Shown here: positions 1-6,861 of the stretch, piece after piece | Layout of the letters: every line of letters begins with the position of its first letter | How positions within the stretch are numbered: the stretch's first letter is position 1 | Source: Trichloromonas sp034006665 | Lineage (GTDB): Bacteria > Desulfobacterota > Desulfuromonadia > Desulfuromonadales > Trichloromonadaceae | Direction of reading: 5' to 3' | Assembly: GCF_034006665.1 (NCBI RefSeq) | Contig: NZ_JAVESI010000061.1 | Coordinates: 1-13,313 of the forward strand | Length of the DNA stretch: 13,313 nt | Made by a program: the position numbers and the translations under genes | The notes under the pieces: generated by a model | What the model saw: the letters and a program-made list of their open reading frames with translations, nothing else | Databases searched by the model: none | Told to the model about the DNA's origin: nothing

Positions 1-81
1 CAAAGAGCCATTAAGACCGCTGCGGGGATATCTACGACATTTTGCCGAGGCCTTTCGGCCCGGCAACAACCGAATTGGTTG

Positions 82-111
82 GCTCATGCCTCAAGCCGCG
101 TGAGCTTTTTT
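82..111 (+). terminator. Rho-independent terminator upstream of dksA
   Basis: A 7-bp stem (82-88 with 99-105, one G-U pair) closes a 10-nt loop and is followed by six T (106-111). It must end a transcript that enters from the left. Bases 1-81 contain no ORF that I can support and a smaller GGCC...GGCC hairpin near 50-61. I do not recognise that upstream RNA. Confidence 0.6.
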
Positions 112-166
112 CGCGATTGCATCAACCTATTATGTCGTGATAAATAAACCCCAAGGAGAACCTTGC

Positions 167-523
167 ATGGATAAGGAAAAACTCGAAGAGTTCCGGCTGC
201 TCCTGCAATCCCAGATCGATGGTTTGCTGCGGGAAGCCGATAAAACCGTGTCGGAGATGACGGACGAAAAGACCAATTTCCCCGATCCCACCGATCGGGC
301 GTCCCTGGAATCGGATCGCAACTTTGAGCTGCGCATTCGCGACCGTGAGCGCAAGCTCATCATGAAGATCCAAGAAGCGATTGAGCGGATCGATTCGGGC
401 GAGTTCGGTATTTGTGAAAGCTGCGGCGAAGAAATCGGCGAGGCCCGCCTTCGCGCCCGCCCGGTAACCACTTTATGTATTGACTGCAAGACCGAGCAGG
501 AGCGTCAGGAGCGGATCGGCTGA
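167..523 (+). CDS. dksA: RNA polymerase-binding transcription factor DksA
   Basis: A 118-residue DksA/TraR-family protein. DksA enters the RNA polymerase secondary channel and, with ppGpp, adjusts initiation at rRNA, tRNA and amino-acid promoters (family knowledge). The sequence shows an N-terminal helical region, then the coiled-coil tip motif D-x-x-D-x-A in 'FPDPTDRA', then 'RDRERKLI', then a four-cysteine zinc finger ('CESC' ... 'CIDC') and a C-terminal helix. The second half aligns closely from memory with E. coli DksA, including 'NFPDP.DRA' and 'LCIDCKT'. It is shorter than the 151-residue E. coli protein because the N-terminal extension is missing. ATG 167 is preferred over the in-frame GTG 137 because AAGGAG lies at 153-158, 8 nt before it. 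A weak -35-like TTGCAT at 117-122 may be its promoter. A 41-nt gap separates it from the downstream kinase, so co-transcription is possible. Confidence 0.95.
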   Translation: MDKEKLEEFRLLLQSQIDGLLREADKTVSEMTDEKTNFPDPTDRASLESDRNFELRIRDRERKLIMKIQEAIERIDSGEFGICESCGEEIGEARLRARPVTTLCIDCKTEQERQERIG

Positions 524-564
524 GCCTTATGATATGACGACGCGCCCCAGGGAAGGACGGGTTC

Positions 565-2877
565 ATGAAGTGCGATGGCTTTGAACTGCTTTACAAGGTT
601 GTCCGCATTGCCCACTGCGCGGTTCATGACCATCCCCGGGCTTTCAAGGATATTCTCCGGCTCCTGGAACGCTGTTTTCCGCTCGACGCCGTTTCCCTCC
701 TGCTGCTCGACTCCGGCGGTCACCATTTTGTGCAATCGATCGATGCTGGCAGCGCTCAGTTTTTTCGGCCCTGCCGCCAGGAAGTCGACGGCTCCCCCCC
801 CGGAGAGGCCCTGACCTCCCGCCAGCCTCTTCTGTTGGCCGACACCTTCTATTTTCCCGTTTTTTGCTGTGACCGGAGTTACGGCGTTCTTGTTCTGGTG
901 CTTGGCGATGACGCCGAACTGACCGAACAGGATCGGCACACCCTCGTTCTTGTCGCCGAAGAACTTGCGACCCTCGTCCGCAATGTCGCCATCCAGGCGG
1001 AAGACCGCTGGCGGATGGAGCAGCTGGCGTTTTTCTCCGACCTCGGCCGCCAGCTGACCCACGCCCAGCAGTTCAAGGAACTTTTGACCACCGCCGCCAA
1101 GAGTATCCATCGCCATTCCCAGGCTTCTTGCGTCATCCTTCGTCCCTTGCTCGGCGGCACCGTCATGGGCAGTGGCGCTCTGCGTATCGATTCCCCTTTT
1201 CGCAAGTATCGCCCCCGGCTGGAACAGCTGGAGGAAGAGTACGGCCAGCGCGCCCTGCGCCAGGCCGAGCCCCTCTACTTCGCGGAACTGCCTGTCGTTC
1301 CGGGTGGGGAGCCTCTGCCGCTGCGCATGGTGATCATGCCCCTGCGTTTCATGCAGCGCCCGCTGGGAACCCTGACCCTCTTTTTCGATCGGGAACCGGC
1401 CGAGTTGCCCCTAGCGAGCAAGCACGCCAGTCGTGAGTTCTACCACTCTGTCGGTTCACTCCTCGGCCATGCTCTTGAGCGGGTCGCGACTCTTGAGCGC
1501 CTGGAAGCCCTGTCGGCGGAGAACGATCTCAAGTTTCGGGAGCTTTCTCTTCTTTACCGGACCTTTCGGGCGATTCACAGCACTCTCAACCTCAACGAAC
1601 TCATGCACCTGATTCTGTCGGCGGCAACCATTCCTGCCGGCGGCGGCTTCGAGCGCGCCATGCTCTTCACCATCAACGAACGCAGCGGCGCCCTTCAGGG
1701 GATGCTCGGGGTCGATCAGGACGGCGCCGCCCTGGTTTTCCCTCCCCATGACGAGCGAAGCGCCTGGGAACAGCCTGGGGTCAGCCCGGAGATCCGGGAG
1801 ATCCAGCGGCGCATGCCCTTCTCCCAGAAGGTCATGCGCCAGCGTCTCAATCTGGACGCTGACGACAACGCCCTAGCGCGGGCGGTTCTCAAGGGACGGG
1901 TTATCTTTGTTTCCCAACCCAGCGCCGAGCCGGCCGCCGGCGCGGCGTTGGCCACCGAGCTGGGGTTGGGTCCCTATGCCTGCGCGCCGCTGCGCACTAA
2001 AGATCGGTCTCTCGGCGTGCTGGTGGTTGACAGCTGCGAGAGCGGCGAGCCCATCGGGCTCGACCGGTTGCACTTTCTCGAACTCTTTGCCCATCAGGCG
2101 AGTACCGCCATCGACAACTCCATGCTCATGCAGCGCCTGGAAACGGTCAATCGTGAGTTGCGGGAGACCCGCGAGCGTTTGATTCAGGGGGAAAAGATGG
2201 CCGCGCTGGGCGAGTTGGCGGCTTCTATTGCCCACGAACTCAAGACCCCGCTGGTCCCTATCGGCGGCTTCGCCAAGCGCCTTCGACAACGGGTGGAAGA
2301 GGGGAGCAAAGAAGCGGAATACTGCGAGATTATTCAGCGTGAAACCCGGAGGATGGAACAGATTCTTTCGGAAATTCTCGGTTTCTCCCGAAAGCAGATG
2401 CTCTGTTACAGCGAATGCCGGATGGAAGGCATCATTGAGCAGGCCCTGGTGCTGGAGGACGATGCCCTGCGCGCTTCCGACATTCAGGTGCACCTCGATT
2501 ATGATTGTGCGCTGCCGCCTTTCCAAGGGGATGATCAGAAGCTCTTGCAGGTCCTGATGAATCTCATCGACAACGCCCGCCACGCCATGGGCGAGGGAGG
2601 AGAACTGCACATCCGGGCCGGGCTCGGGCATCTGCGCGACGAATCGGCAGTGGTCGTCGAAATCCAGGATACCGGCGGTGGCATCCCTCCGGAAATTCTC
2701 AAGGAAATTTTTGCGCCCTTCTACACCACAAAAAAACAGGGGACCGGTCTTGGCCTGGCCATCAGCCAGCGCATCATCCAGCAACACCGGGGCTCCATCG
2801 AAGTTCACAACGAGGCCGAGGGCGCGGTCTTTACCCTGCGAATCCCCCTGGGTTTAGGCGCCGCAGCTTTTCATTGA
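565..2877 (+). CDS. cytoplasmic multi-GAF sensor histidine kinase
   Basis: A 770-residue two-component sensor kinase with no signal peptide or transmembrane segment, so it probably senses a cytoplasmic cue. From the N-terminus I see three GAF-like regions (roughly residues 15-145, 160-310 and 340-515; the first two are divergent), a coiled linker (about 515-545), a HisKA dimerisation domain with the H-box 'IAHELKTP' (phospho-acceptor His557), and a HATPase_c domain (about 650-764). The ATPase has an N-box with Asn666 and Asn670, a G1 box 'DTGGGI' (Asp702) and a G2 box 'GTGLGLA' starting at Gly726. All catalytic boxes are intact. No response regulator or receiver domain is in the window, so the partner is unknown. 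ATG 565 has GGAAGGA at 551-557. The end of the gene overlaps the promoter of the following tRNA. The ligand cannot be told from sequence. Confidence 0.92.
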   Translation: MKCDGFELLYKVVRIAHCAVHDHPRAFKDILRLLERCFPLDAVSLLLLDSGGHHFVQSIDAGSAQFFRPCRQEVDGSPPGEALTSRQPLLLADTFYFPVFCCDRSYGVLVLVLGDDAELTEQDRHTLVLVAEELATLVRNVAIQAEDRWRMEQLAFFSDLGRQLTHAQQFKELLTTAAKSIHRHSQASCVILRPLLGGTVMGSGALRIDSPFRKYRPRLEQLEEEYGQRALRQAEPLYFAELPVVPGGEPLPLRMVIMPLRFMQRPLGTLTLFFDREPAELPLASKHASREFYHSVGSLLGHALERVATLERLEALSAENDLKFRELSLLYRTFRAIHSTLNLNELMHLILSAATIPAGGGFERAMLFTINERSGALQGMLGVDQDGAALVFPPHDERSAWEQPGVSPEIREIQRRMPFSQKVMRQRLNLDADDNALARAVLKGRVIFVSQPSAEPAAGAALATELGLGPYACAPLRTKDRSLGVLVVDSCESGEPIGLDRLHFLELFAHQASTAIDNSMLMQRLETVNRELRETRERLIQGEKMAALGELAASIAHELKTPLVPIGGFAKRLRQRVEEGSKEAEYCEIIQRETRRMEQILSEILGFSRKQMLCYSECRMEGIIEQALVLEDDALRASDIQVHLDYDCALPPFQGDDQKLLQVLMNLIDNARHAMGEGGELHIRAGLGHLRDESAVVVEIQDTGGGIPPEILKEIFAPFYTTKKQGTGLGLAISQRIIQQHRGSIEVHNEAEGAVFTLRIPLGLGAAAFH

Positions 2878-2902
2878 CAAAATCGCCGTGTCTGGATTAT
2901 CT
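2874..2902 (+). promoter_or_regulatory. sigma-70 promoter of tRNA-Ala
   Basis: A perfect -35 TTGACA (2874-2879), a 17-nt spacer and a -10 TTATCT (2897-2902) place the start near 2909, just before the tRNA at 2915. The -35 box contains the stop codon of the kinase gene. Confidence 0.75.
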
Positions 2903-2914
2903 TTAGCGTGTTTT

Positions 2915-2990
2915 GGGGCTGTAGCTCAGCTGGGAGAGCGACGCGTTCGCAATGCGTAGGTCAGGGGTTCGATCCCCCTCAGCTCCACCA
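2915..2990 (+). tRNA. tRNA-Ala (anticodon CGC)
   Basis: A complete 76-nt cloverleaf with encoded CCA (2988-2990). The acceptor stem is GGGGCTG/CAGCTCC and carries the G3-U70 wobble that marks alanine tRNAs. The D stem is GCTC/GAGC, the anticodon stem ACGCG/TGCGT, the loop TTCGCAA with anticodon CGC at 2948-2950, and the T stem AGGGG/CCCCT with TTCGATC. It reads the codon GCG. It is a single-gene unit with its own promoter and terminator. Confidence 0.97.
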
Positions 2991-2998
2991 ACAAAAAC

Positions 2999-3029
2999 AA
3001 GGGGTTAGGTCGAAAGACCTAACCCCTTT
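2999..3029 (+). terminator. terminator of tRNA-Ala
   Basis: A 13-bp perfect stem (2999-3011 with 3016-3028) is capped by a GAAA tetraloop and followed by a short T run. Its outer eight bases match those of the terminator behind tRNA-Phe at 5279-5308. Confidence 0.85.
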
Positions 3030-3058
3030 AAGTATTTCGGAAGTTGTGGGAGGTATGG

Positions 3059-3781
3059 GTGTCAGGATGGGTGGCAACCAGGGGGGAGTTGGGGCGGCGA
3101 CAGCGTGATTTTGACCGGGATTGCGCGCGTCTGCTCGCGGAGTATGAAGGCCGGGGCGGGCGGATTTTTTGTGGCCGGGGCTGTCGGGCCTGCTGCACCC
3201 TGACCGTTGATTGCAGCTTCGGCGAGGCCCTGCTCGTCGCCGAGGCCGTGAACGAAGGGCTGGGACGAGCGCTTGACGTTTATGTCGAACGCCTGCGCGA
3301 GCGGCTGCCGAAGGTGGCGGATCTCAAGAGCTATCTGCGCATGCAGCGGCGGGAATTGGGGGATTGCCCCTTTCTCGATGATGAGGGAGCCTGCGCCGTT
3401 TACGAAACGCGTCCTTTCGCCTGCCGGGCACTCTTTTCAACCCGCCCCGCCGAGTGGTGCGGTGTCGACTTCGGTGAGCTGCCGGCCATCGAAAAAGAGC
3501 TGTTCATGGCCAGTCTCGACCGCACGGTGGTCGATTTCCCAACCCATTACCTGGCCGAGCCTCGGGAATTGGCGCGGGCGTTGGAAGGTGCGGGGCTTCT
3601 GGCCATGGAACGGGTCTTCGGTTTTTCTCTGGCCGGCAATCTCCCCTATCTGGTCTGGCTGGAAAAGCATTATGCCCTGAGCCAAAAATGCGTCGAAGGA
3701 GACGCCGCTGTGACCGCGTTACTGGAAACGGAAGGACTGAATCTTCCCTTTGTGCTGCGCCTCGGCAAGGCTCCGGCGTAG
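3059..3781 (+). CDS. YkgJ-family cysteine-cluster protein
   Basis: A 240-residue member of the YkgJ/UPF0153 (CxxCxxCC) family, thought to bind zinc or iron-sulfur; its reaction is unknown. The N-terminal cluster is C-x3-C-x2-C-C (Cys38, 42, 45, 46 from this start). A second set lies in 'DCPFLDDEGACAVYETRPFACR', which carries the family's typical C-P-F/L-x(n)-C-x-x-Y-x-x-R-P-x-x-C-R pattern. The C-terminal half is helical with no recognised domain. The start is uncertain: GTG 3059 is preferred because GGGAGG (3048-3053) lies 5 nt before it, while an in-frame TTG at 3044 and GTG at 3071 are also open. The ATGs at 3055 and 3066 are out of frame. It stands alone after tRNA-Ala and ends at a terminator shared with convergent hemL. 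Confidence 0.85.
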   Translation: MSGWVATRGELGRRQRDFDRDCARLLAEYEGRGGRIFCGRGCRACCTLTVDCSFGEALLVAEAVNEGLGRALDVYVERLRERLPKVADLKSYLRMQRRELGDCPFLDDEGACAVYETRPFACRALFSTRPAEWCGVDFGELPAIEKELFMASLDRTVVDFPTHYLAEPRELARALEGAGLLAMERVFGFSLAGNLPYLVWLEKHYALSQKCVEGDAAVTALLETEGLNLPFVLRLGKAPA

Positions 3782-3806
3782 GAACGACATCCCCTGATTT
3801 CACGAC

Positions 3807-3846
3807 AAAAAATCCCGGCACCTGTTCGTGGGCGCCGGGATTTTTT
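3807..3846. terminator. bidirectional terminator between ykgJ-like gene and hemL
   Basis: Convergent genes meet here. A 13-bp stem (3807-3819 with 3834-3846) has a core CCCGGC/GCCGGG and A-tract/T-tract flanks on both sides, so it can end transcription on either strand. Confidence 0.85.
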
Positions 3847-3870
3847 TCCTTCAGCCTTCAGCCTGATCCC

Positions 3871-5154
3871 CTATAACGCCTTGAACGCCTTGGCCGCCGC
3901 CTCAATGGTGCGGTCGAGATCTTCAGTGCTGTGGGCGATGCTCATGAACCCGGCTTCGTACTGGCTGGGCGCGAGATTGATCCCCTCTTCGAGCATGGCG
4001 CGAAAGAACTTAGCGAAGCGTTGCGGTGCCTCTGGTTTGATGTCGGCGAAATTGAAGACTTCTTCGCCCTGGAAGTAGGTGCAGAACATGCCGCCGACCC
4101 GCTGCAGCGAGGTCTTCACCCCGGCGGCAGTCGCAGCCTGACGCATCCCCTTTTCGAAATAGGCGCTCTTCTCCTCGATGTGGGCGTAGAAACCTTCCTC
4201 CTTGAGGAGATTCAGAGTGGCGATGCCGGCGCTCATGGCCAGGGGATTGCCGGAGAGGGTGCCGGCCTGGTAGACGCCGCCCTCGGGGGAGAGTTTTTCC
4301 ATGATCTCGCGCTTACCGCCGAAGGCGCCCACCGGCAGGCCGCCACCGATGATCTTGCCGAGGCAGACCAGGTCGCCGCGCACTCCGTAGCGCTCCTGGG
4401 CGCCGCCGAAAGCGACGCGGAAGCCGGTCATGACTTCGTCGACGATGAGCACAATCCCCTCGGCATCGCACAGGGCGCGCAGCCCTTCAAGGAAGCCCGG
4501 CTTGGGTGCCACGCAGCCCATGTTGCCGGCGATCGCCTCAAGAATGATGCAGGCGATCTCTCCCTTGTTGGCGGCGACCAGGGCCTGGGTTTCGGCGAGA
4601 TCGTTATAGGTGGCGGTCAGAGTGTATTGGGCAAAGGCGGCGGGAACGCCTGGGGAAGTCGGCACCCCGAAGGTCGCCGCGCCGCTGCCGGCTTTGACTA
4701 GCAACGAGTCGGCGTGGCCGTGGTAGCAGCCGTCGAACTTGAGGATCTTGTCGCGCCCGGTGTAGCCGCGGGCGAGACGGATGGCACTCATAGCGGCTTC
4801 GGTGCCGGAGGAGACCATGCGCACCTTCTTGATGTTGGGATAGGCTTCGCGAACCATCTCTGCAAGGGTCACTTCCTTCTCCGTCGGCGCGCCGAAGGAA
4901 GCGCCGGAGGCGGCGGCCTGCTGGATCGCCTCGACCACCTTGGGGTGGCAGTGACCAAGAATCATCGGCCCCCAGGAGCCGACGTAGTCGATATAGGCGT
5001 TGCCGTCGACATCATAGATGCGCGAACCTGCGGCGCGGGTGATGAAGATCGGATCGCAGCCGACCGATTTGAAGGCTCGCACTGGGCTGTTGACCCCACC
5101 GGGAATGATCTGCTTGGCCTTGGCGAAGAGCGCCGCCGATTGCTGATGATTCAT
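3871..5154 (-). CDS. hemL: glutamate-1-semialdehyde 2,1-aminomutase
   Basis: A 427-residue PLP enzyme that converts glutamate-1-semialdehyde to 5-aminolevulinate, the last step of the C5 route to tetrapyrroles (family knowledge). Seen: the N-terminal signature 'PGGVNSPVRAF', 'GPMILGH', the PLP-contact region 'SSGTEAAMSAIRLARG', the 'DEVMTGFR' loop, and the Schiff-base lysine Lys267 in 'LGKIIGGGLPVGAFGG'. Length equals the family norm. I chose the ATG at 5154 because GGGAG (minus strand, 5166-5162) lies 7 nt before it and the protein then starts at the conserved N-terminus. An in-frame ATG 25 codons earlier (5229) would add residues unlike the family. A minus-strand -35 TTGACA (5248-5243) may belong to its promoter, but the -10 is weak. 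Confidence 0.97.
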   Translation of the reverse strand: MNHQQSAALFAKAKQIIPGGVNSPVRAFKSVGCDPIFITRAAGSRIYDVDGNAYIDYVGSWGPMILGHCHPKVVEAIQQAAASGASFGAPTEKEVTLAEMVREAYPNIKKVRMVSSGTEAAMSAIRLARGYTGRDKILKFDGCYHGHADSLLVKAGSGAATFGVPTSPGVPAAFAQYTLTATYNDLAETQALVAANKGEIACIILEAIAGNMGCVAPKPGFLEGLRALCDAEGIVLIVDEVMTGFRVAFGGAQERYGVRGDLVCLGKIIGGGLPVGAFGGKREIMEKLSPEGGVYQAGTLSGNPLAMSAGIATLNLLKEEGFYAHIEEKSAYFEKGMRQAATAAGVKTSLQRVGGMFCTYFQGEEVFNFADIKPEAPQRFAKFFRAMLEEGINLAPSQYEAGFMSIAHSTEDLDRTIEAAAKAFKAL

Positions 5155-5219
5155 GGAAAAACTCCCTGTCATTAGGTTGTTCGGCGCGAAGCCGAAGGAG
5201 AGTTCCGCTTGGATGGGTT

Positions 5220-5248
5220 TGCTTAACATAGCCCCCCGACCTTGTCAA
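5220..5248 (-). promoter_or_regulatory. possible hemL promoter
   Basis: Reading the minus strand, TTGACA (5248-5243) is followed at 17 nt by TAAGCA (5225-5220). The -35 is perfect and the -10 is poor. The resulting leader of about 60 nt contains a short CGGC...GCCG hairpin. Confidence 0.35.
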
Positions 5249-5275
5249 GGAGCGCCCCGCAGGCGGAAAGAACGG

Positions 5276-5308
5276 AAAAAGGGGTTGCGGCTTTTGCCGT
5301 AACCCCTT
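5276..5308 (-). terminator. terminator of tRNA-Phe
   Basis: On the minus strand an 11-bp stem with one A-C mismatch (5306-5296 with 5291-5281) and an AAAA loop is extended by flanking A-T pairs and followed by five or more T (complement of 5276-5280). Confidence 0.85.
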
Positions 5309-5317
5309 GTTTCCGTC

Positions 5318-5393
<76 letters not shown>

Positions 5394-5405
5394 GAAGAGG
5401 CTCCG

Positions 5406-5434
5406 TTTATAACCAAAAGCATGGAGGGTGTCAA
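5406..5434 (-). promoter_or_regulatory. sigma-70 promoter of tRNA-Phe
   Basis: On the minus strand a perfect TTGACA (5434-5429), a 17-nt spacer and TATAAA (5411-5406) predict a start near 5399, six bases before the mature tRNA 5' end. Confidence 0.8.
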
Positions 5435-5457
5435 GAAAAAATATCAAAATTTAAACC

Positions 5458-5486
5458 TTGTCATCATGGCTGAATTCTGCTAAGTA
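5458..5486 (+). promoter_or_regulatory. possible promoter of the aroF leader
   Basis: TTGTCA (5458-5463) and TAAGTA (5481-5486) are 17 nt apart and lie just before the leader-peptide ribosome site. The -10 match is poor, so this is only the best candidate. Confidence 0.35.
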
Positions 5487-5515
5487 ACGAACACTTTTTT
5501 TCGGAGTTTTCCAAC

Positions 5516-5608
5516 ATGCTGACCCGTTACGCCCACTTTATGAACTTTACCTTCTGGTTCGGCTTTTATTTTAGGCCGTCTGCCTGGGGGAAAGGTTCGT
5601 TGGCGTAA
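5516..5608 (+). CDS. aromatic-residue-rich leader peptide of aroF
   Basis: A 30-codon ORF starting at ATG 5516, with GGAG at 5503-5506 9 nt upstream, and ending at TAA 5606. Ten of its first 24 residues are aromatic: Phe at 8, 11, 13, 15, 17 and 19, Tyr at 5 and 18, Trp at 14 and 24. The order of this RBS-led ORF, a T-tailed hairpin (5634-5675) and a DAHP synthase gene is that of a ribosome-mediated attenuator, as in the enterobacterial pheA and trp leaders (established mechanism). The peptide itself probably has no function. Six Phe codons suggest that Phe-tRNA charging is the main signal, with Tyr and Trp contributing. Its function is inferred from composition and position. Confidence 0.8.
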   Translation: MLTRYAHFMNFTFWFGFYFRPSAWGKGSLA

Positions 5609-5675
5609 CGAAAGAAACCAGCACCGAACCAGCAAACCATGGGCAGACCGACTCGGGCTCTCCCATGGTTTTTTT
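5554..5675 (+). promoter_or_regulatory. transcription attenuator of aroF (alternative hairpins)
   Basis: Three competing pairings can be read. The terminator pairs 5634-5643 with 5662-5671. The antiterminator pairs 5578-5586 with 5640-5648 (seven Watson-Crick and two G-U pairs), adds two pairs beyond a mismatch (5588-5589 with 5637-5638), and contains an inner stem GGTTCG 5594-5599 / CGAACC 5625-5630. A third helix joins the Phe/Trp codon region CTGGTTCGG (5554-5562) to CCGAACCAG (5624-5632), nine perfect pairs. A ribosome stalled around Phe8-Phe17 would block the third helix, leave 5578 onward free and favour the antiterminator. A ribosome reaching the stop at 5606 would cover 5578-5599 and allow termination. 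Confidence 0.7.
5634..5675 (+). terminator. attenuator terminator before aroF
   Basis: A 10-bp stem (AAACCATGGG with CCCATGGTTT) is extended after a bulge by three plus three further pairs, then followed by a run of seven T (5669-5675). It lies 94 nt before the aroF start and after no gene except the leader peptide. Confidence 0.85.
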
Positions 5676-5769
5676 GTTTCCGGATCGATGGAGGCAGGGG
5701 CCGCCGGGGGAGAGCCGGGCGGCCTTTGCCGTTTATCCCCCAACCGTCGATCGACAAGGAGCCGAACCA

Positions 5770-6789
5770 ATGATTATCGTCATGAAAAAAGGGGCCGACA
5801 AGGAGCAACTGGCCGAAGTCAAGAAGCAGATCCGCGAACTGGGTTACAAGCCCCACGTCATCCACGGTGAGACCCGTAACGTCATCGGCGCGGTCGGTGA
5901 CGAGCGGGGCAAGTCGGTTTTGCAATCCCTGCAATCGTTGCCGGGAGTGGAGAACGTGGTGCCGATCCTCAAGCCTTACAAGCTGGCCAGCCGCGAAGTC
6001 AAGCCGGAGCCGAGCGTGGTCGAACTCGGCGGCGGACTCACTGTCGGGGGCGGCAAGCTGGTGGTAATGGCCGGCCCCTGTTCGGTGGAGAGCGAGGCGC
6101 AGATTCTCGAGACCGCCCATGCGGTCAAGGCGGCCGGGGCCACGGTACTGCGCGGCGGCGCCTTCAAGCCGCGCACCAGCCCCTATTCCTTTCAGGGAAT
6201 GGAGGAGGACGGTCTTAAGCTGCTGGCCATGGCCCGGGAAGCGACGGGCCTGCCTATCGTCACCGAGGTGGTCAATCCCCGGGATGTGGAACTGGTGGCT
6301 CGCTATGCCGACATCATGCAGGTCGGGGCCCGCAACATCCAGAACTTCGCCTTACTCAAGATGCTCGGCCAACTCGACAAGCCGATCCTGCTCAAACGCG
6401 GGATGGCCAGCACCATTCAGGAATTCCTGATGAGCGCCGAGTACATCCTCGCCGAGGGCAACCGGCGGGTACTCCTCTGCGAGCGGGGGATTCGGACCTT
6501 CGAGACCGCTACCCGCAATACTCTCGACATCTCGGCGGTGCCGGTACTCAGGGAGCAGACCCACCTGCCGATCATCGTCGATCCTTCCCATGCTACCGGC
6601 CATGCCAGCCTGGTTCCTTCCATGTGCTATGCGGCCGTGGCGGCCGGCTGCGACGGCCTGATCGTCGAGGTCCATCCCTGTCCGGAAAAGGCCGCCAGCG
6701 ATGGTCCCCAGTCGCTGCGCCCAGCGGAATTCTCGGCGATGATGACCAAACTGCGGGAATTCGCCCGGGTTGCTGGAAAAGAGCTGTAG
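5770..6789 (+). CDS. aroF: type I-beta DAHP synthase with N-terminal regulatory domain
   Basis: A 339-residue 3-deoxy-7-phosphoheptulonate synthase that condenses PEP and erythrose-4-phosphate, the first step of the shikimate pathway. Residues 1-70 form a ferredoxin-like (ACT-like) domain starting 'MIIVMKKGA', as in Thermotoga maritima DAHPS, where Tyr/Phe feedback acts through it. The barrel follows with 'MAGPCSVES', 'RGGAFKPRTSPYSFQG', 'KRGM', 'DPSHATG' and 'EVHPCP'. The likely metal ligands are Cys104, His274, Glu300 and Asp311, each two positions later than the Thermotoga ligands as I recall them. ATG 5770 has AAGGAG (5756-5761) 8 nt upstream. The in-frame ATG 5665 lies inside the terminator stem and is rejected. 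The gene therefore looks doubly controlled, by leader-peptide attenuation and by allostery. Confidence 0.96.
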   Translation: MIIVMKKGADKEQLAEVKKQIRELGYKPHVIHGETRNVIGAVGDERGKSVLQSLQSLPGVENVVPILKPYKLASREVKPEPSVVELGGGLTVGGGKLVVMAGPCSVESEAQILETAHAVKAAGATVLRGGAFKPRTSPYSFQGMEEDGLKLLAMAREATGLPIVTEVVNPRDVELVARYADIMQVGARNIQNFALLKMLGQLDKPILLKRGMASTIQEFLMSAEYILAEGNRRVLLCERGIRTFETATRNTLDISAVPVLREQTHLPIIVDPSHATGHASLVPSMCYAAVAAGCDGLIVEVHPCPEKAASDGPQSLRPAEFSAMMTKLREFARVAGKEL

Positions 6790-6796
6790 AAAAAGC

Positions 6797-6835
6797 CTTC
6801 GCACCCCCACTTCCGGCGGAAGTGGGGGTGCGAAG
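6797..6835. terminator. 18-bp perfect hairpin behind aroF
   Basis: A flawless 18-bp inverted repeat (6797-6814 with 6818-6835) with a 3-nt loop lies 7 nt after the aroF stop. On the plus strand no T run follows. On the minus strand it is followed by GC and five T (complement of 6790-6794), a standard intrinsic terminator facing into aroF. On the plus strand it may act as an mRNA 3' stabiliser. Confidence 0.6.
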
Positions 6836-6861
6836 ATCCATTCCTCACTCAAGGAGATCAC

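Noticed and set aside
1873..2808. 311-codon open frame on the minus strand inside the histidine kinase gene
   Set aside because: Shadow frame; the plus strand encodes intact H, N and G boxes over the same bases.
3931..4701. 256-codon plus-strand frame opposite hemL
   Set aside because: Ala/Gly/Glu-rich shadow of hemL without motif or ribosome site.
5665..5769. Upstream ATG extension of the DAHP synthase
   Set aside because: The ATG lies in the attenuator stem, has no ribosome site, and the family N-terminus begins at 5770.
5458..5769. T-box riboswitch in the aroF leader
   Set aside because: I find no T-box sequence (AGGGTGG-type) or specifier-loop stem; the leader peptide explains the region better.
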